The notes beneath the pieces were generated by a model. The model worked only from the letters and a program-made list of their open reading frames with translations. It searched no databases and had not been told where the DNA came from. From contig NZ_LS999839.1 in NCBI RefSeq assembly GCF_900564155.1, forward strand, positions 2,105,097 through 2,169,096: a DNA stretch of 64,000 nucleotides, read 5' to 3'. The position numbers and the translations under genes are program-made. Positions 61,901 to 64,000 of this stretch are shown one piece after another. Origin of the DNA: Pedobacter schmidteae (GTDB lineage: Bacteria; Bacteroidota; Bacteroidia; Sphingobacteriales; Sphingobacteriaceae). How positions within the stretch are numbered: the stretch's first letter is position 1; the number at the start of each line of letters is the position of its first letter.

Positions 61901-62076
61901 CAATGATTATTCGACTGCGATCTTTATCCGACAAGGCAGAAACAGCAACTTTATCGTTCCCAGATAACAGACCAAAGTTAATACGGACCTGTGTCGCGGA
62001 CGAAAGTCCAGGCGAAGAAGTTGGAAACACAATCCATTTGTTACCCCATGGAATTGCAACACTTGTGATAGAATAG
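58945..62076 (+). CDS. GH38-type alpha-mannosidase, discoidin domain truncated (copy 2)
   Basis: 1043 residues, 126 fewer than copy 1, fully accounted for by one in-frame deletion in the discoidin domain (the missing part corresponds to about 38219-38597). Signal peptide and first strands of the domain are kept, then the sequence joins LHDNK-type residues straight to the linker LKVDKPNFPFPS. Zinc ligands are His188, His190 and Asp192; the predicted nucleophile is Asp307. The block 59257-61709 matches copy 1 with one difference seen, while the N-terminus and the last about 120 residues diverge. It follows the mannonate dehydratase gene by 79 bp and precedes a third GH38 gene by 14 bp. Confidence 0.85.
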   Translation: MKTLKITTSLSIMLLFFGFKGLAQNSTFNINKDISAKEITVLASSSFGPDQSVGHLTDGSGIHNKIHDNKLKVDKPNFPFPSGLECTSTSIYRYCKDGKPGREVILNFKGSNLFQASKIEVSAEGRTEITSVQFHKEGLASTKVTLPSEVGVEKEVSILVTVKSGNKTLKKSFVLAAQRQWTVYIYPHSHVDIGYTNTQANVEIIHKRNLVNGMKLAKETANYPQGSRYVWNPEVIWPVERYLKNATPTEREELLDAVRKGYIHLDAGYINDNTSITADEEFPRFFSDAKRLEKATGVPVSTIVQVDIPGMTWGIVPMAAQFGIKYVFAPFNGSDRIGLADKFNFKPFWWIGQDGVSKVLFLQPGDYTPGARAKGFKYWPLMAGQKDPDKLLQIVKTAHPRENFIDGYLWGKLNELETNKEYPYDLFPMTWAMADNTPIDADLPEAVKSWNEEYAFPHLVISSSTGIMSAFEKKYGDVIPSYKGDFTEYWTDGLGTAAKETSMNRNSKERLIQSDILWSMLRPKEKAPRIELDEAWRNVLMGSEHTWCYMNPNQADMQDVIWKVKQNFFKTAEQSSLQILSNTLKPIAAETSNIVGVFNTLSWSRGGLVTLTSEQSKGFNSVRDEHKKTITSQRLSTGELVFLASEIPAFGTKNYFLSTKAEEKSDVKMAKGNILDNGIFKVIIDPVSGDVINITDNTGVEFVNKNDASNINSFRYLLGSGEPASGGPQYAANTNEVKNSDAQKLVKATGPTEVKTVIKENGPLVASILVTSKADGCNSLTREVRVVAGKPEIEIDNLVDKIATTKKEGIHFGFAFDVPNGRTRMDIPWGVVEVEKDQLPAANRNWMSFQRWLDISNEDKGISWCALDAPTFESGNMTANIIGGAFHSPEWIKHLPPSSTIYSWALNNHWHTNFPLYQEGKLNFRYRILPHKYTFNSVKVNRFGLEQSQPLIVAPVKEKVALKPVVKIDNEQIFISIIKTSADGKSMIIRLRSLSDKAETATLSFPDNRPKLIRTCVADESPGEEVGNTIHLLPHGIATLVIE
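59257..61709 (+). repeat. Near-identical 2.45-kb block, copy 2 (with 38701-41153)
   Basis: Partner of the block at 38701-41153, direct orientation, offset 20,556 bp. Breakpoints lie within both genes, not at intergenic sites. Confidence 0.9.
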
Positions 62077-62090
62077 ATTAAAAATAAAAC

Positions 62091-64000
62091 ATGAAAAATA
62101 TTTTAACAATTACCTTATGCTTACTATTATTTTCTTTTAAAAATGTAAAAGGAAAAACGCCAGGTCACCCTGTTGGGATAGAAAAAGATACTACGATTCA
62201 ATATATTGATATTGTTCATTGTACCCATACTGATTATGGGTACACCGATCATCCAGTAATTATAGAAGAATTACAAACGCGTTTTTTCGATATGGCAGTG
62301 TCACTGGGTTTGAAAAGTGAAGGGGCAAAACAACCTTTTGTCTGGACTGCTGAGGCAATGGAACCTGTAGAACGCTGGTGGAACGAAGCTACTCCGGAAA
62401 GACGAAAAGGATTATTGAGGTTGATCGGCAATAAGCAAATTAGCATCAATGCGTTACCTTTCAATTTCAATCCAGTCGCTCCGGATGCGCAATTGAATAC
62501 AATGACGAATTGGGTTAACAAGGATCTATGGGGAAAATTCCAGCCTAATGTTGGAATGCAGTCCGATGTAACTGGATTTTCACGGGCCGCTGCGGCTAAA
62601 CTGCTTGATAAAGGAATTAAATATGCGTGGACAGGGATCAATGAACATAAAGCTAGCTCCCCATTTCCACAGCCATATCCCTTTTGGTGGAAAATGCCCG
62701 ATGGCAGAAGGATGTTGGTTTGGTGTGGACTTTCATATTGGGAAGGATTTTCTTTTTTTACTGAAAAGGAATGGAGAAGTGAGCAGCGCGAAGCAAGCAA
62801 CTTACAGTTTTGGTCGCCTCGTGAAGGAGATATGCTACAACCTGACGAAGTGTCCGTACGGAAAGCCCATAAGATTTGCCTTGAAAGGGTGAAGCAAATG
62901 AAAAAGGGTGGTTATCCCTACGATTTTATATCAGTTACAATTACAAACCAGTGGAGGATTGACAATGATGGTCCGTTTCCCGGTTTGACAGCCTTTGTTC
63001 AAAAATGGAACGAACTGGAATTGCAACCCAAATTAAATCTTGTTACTGTAGACCACGCGATGGAAAGAATTGAAAAACGTATTGGAAAAGTTATTCCTGA
63101 GCACGAGGGAGAATGGCCGGACTGGTGGTCTTTTGGTATTGCTGCTAACCCAAGAGAACTTTCAGTTTCCAGACAGGCAGCGCGCTATCTGGAAGTAGCA
63201 CTTTCACCGGCTTGGGGGACAATTTCGACGAAAGTACAGGCTAAATCGGATGAAATAAATCGTTTGTTATGTCGTTATTACGAACATACTTTTTCTGCCA
63301 ATGAATCCTTGTCGAATCCTAATGGTATTATGCAGCTAGGACAATTAAATGAAAAAGGGACTTTTGCTTATCGCTCTTATGAAAAAGCAAAATGGTTGCT
63401 TGCTCAACGTGTGAGTAACCTCCTTTCTAATAAAACTGAGGGTCTGTATGTTATAAATACACATAAAAACGAGTATTCAGGTTGGATTGAACTTGATCCC
63501 ATTGCTTTTCGTGGTATTGATTATAAGAGTATAGAGAATGTAGAAACCAAAGAACGAATTAGTATTAAGAATGGGGGGGGCACTAAATTTTGGGCAAGTA
63601 ACCTAAAGAACGGAAAAATAAATCGATTTATGTTAAGTACTGAGATGAGCAAGCCGATTCAAGAAGAGACAAAGCCCGAGATTAGAACTGACAAAAATAA
63701 TTGGCCCGAATATATTAAATGGGATGGAATGGCGAAGCCCTTAATAACCGAAGGCCTGGCAGAAATAAGTTCACTTGAAATTAATGGTAGTCAGTGGTCA
63801 GTGAGTTCGATTTTCAAAATGCAAGACAGCATCAGATTGGCTAAGTTGAAAGAGACGGTAACAGAAATTAATTCCATTTCAGAGAATGATGCAATGGTTG
63901 AAGAAACTCAATATTCAATAAAGTACATACAAAAGATTAAGCACCCCAGAATGAAATGGGCTACGCGTCAGCTTGAAATATTCAAAAATGAACCAAAAAT
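62091..64000 (+). CDS. GH38-type alpha-mannosidase family protein, third copy, partial at window end
   Basis: An open frame from ATG 62091 (14 bp after the previous stop) to the window edge without a stop, 636 codons so far. It has a signal peptide (MKNILTITLCLLLFSFKNVK) and GH38 motifs: IVHCTHTDYGYT (His46 and Asp48 as zinc ligands) and MQSDVTGFSRAAAAKLL with probable nucleophile Asp159. Further blocks include AEAMEPVERWWNEATPERRK and KYAWTGINEHKASSPF. It is distantly related to the two discoidin-type GH38 proteins and lacks the N-terminal discoidin domain, with the catalytic domain starting near residue 38. It extends the mannosidase operon beyond the window. Confidence 0.85.
   Translation, partial: MKNILTITLCLLLFSFKNVKGKTPGHPVGIEKDTTIQYIDIVHCTHTDYGYTDHPVIIEELQTRFFDMAVSLGLKSEGAKQPFVWTAEAMEPVERWWNEATPERRKGLLRLIGNKQISINALPFNFNPVAPDAQLNTMTNWVNKDLWGKFQPNVGMQSDVTGFSRAAAAKLLDKGIKYAWTGINEHKASSPFPQPYPFWWKMPDGRRMLVWCGLSYWEGFSFFTEKEWRSEQREASNLQFWSPREGDMLQPDEVSVRKAHKICLERVKQMKKGGYPYDFISVTITNQWRIDNDGPFPGLTAFVQKWNELELQPKLNLVTVDHAMERIEKRIGKVIPEHEGEWPDWWSFGIAANPRELSVSRQAARYLEVALSPAWGTISTKVQAKSDEINRLLCRYYEHTFSANESLSNPNGIMQLGQLNEKGTFAYRSYEKAKWLLAQRVSNLLSNKTEGLYVINTHKNEYSGWIELDPIAFRGIDYKSIENVETKERISIKNGGGTKFWASNLKNGKINRFMLSTEMSKPIQEETKPEIRTDKNNWPEYIKWDGMAKPLITEGLAEISSLEINGSQWSVSSIFKMQDSIRLAKLKETVTEINSISENDAMVEETQYSIKYIQKIKHPRMKWATRQLEIFKNEPK

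Noticed and set aside
1..64000. CRISPR array, tRNA or rRNA genes
   Set aside because: No regularly spaced short repeats and no cloverleaf or rRNA-like segments were recognised on reading either strand.

Overview
The window looks like a chromosomal segment of a Bacteroidota bacterium, most likely Sphingobacteriaceae (Pedobacter-like). It is AT-rich, has four SusC/SusD pairs, three ECF sigma/FecR regulatory cassettes, SusD-type lipoproteins, DUF4843 and PKD-like lipoproteins, and TAnnTTTG-type promoter boxes. The taxon is inferred from gene content only. I see no tRNA, rRNA, CRISPR array or intact insertion sequence.

Layout. 0-1.4 kb: remnant of a mobile element (serine recombinase with an internal deletion, plus a small ORF). 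1.7-3.7 kb (- strand): exported agmatine-deiminase-like lipoprotein and an AraC regulator. 4.0-13.4 kb (- strand): locus 1, ECF sigma > FecR > SusC > SusD > DUF4843 > PKD-like lipoprotein, closed by a terminator. 13.5-22.6 kb (- strand): locus 2, ECF sigma > FecR > SusC > SusD > thioredoxin > SRPBCC. A separate TlpA-like thioredoxin gene (22.7-23.9 kb) shares a 39-nt promoter-like element with the locus 2 FecR gene. 24.1-32.6 kb (+ strand): locus 3, ECF sigma > FecR > SusC > SusD > LamG-phosphodiesterase. 32.6-33.3 kb: a scrambled, decayed second copy of the 1.7-3.7 kb genes. 33.5-47.2 kb (+ strand): phosphomannose-isomerase-like protein, MFS sugar porter, second phosphodiesterase, GH38-type alpha-mannosidase and two GH92 alpha-mannosidases. 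47.2-48.1 kb (- strand): AraC regulator. 48.4-64.0 kb (+ strand): SusC/SusD without the anti-sigma signalling domain, MFS porter, M24 peptidase homologue, SDR, cupin, RraA-family protein, mannonate dehydratase, a second GH38 enzyme nearly identical in its core to the first, and a third GH38 enzyme that runs off the window.

How it fits together. The 33.5-64 kb half reads as an alpha-mannoside utilisation region. Exported GH92 and GH38 enzymes trim mannosides, a SusCD pair and two MFS porters take up products, and the product is metabolised either by the phosphomannose-isomerase-like protein or by a proposed oxidative branch (SDR, mannonate dehydratase with all four metal ligands, RraA-type aldolase candidate). 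Two paralogous secreted phosphodiesterases suggest that at least one substrate carries a phosphodiester. The 4-32 kb half holds three ECF/FecR-controlled nutrient uptake loci of unknown substrate, each with a hairpin between fecR and susC. The most notable points are the candidate oxidative mannose cassette, the apparent gene conversion between the two GH38 genes (about 2.45 kb with one difference noticed), the shared ECF-type promoter, and the decayed duplicate at 32.6 kb.
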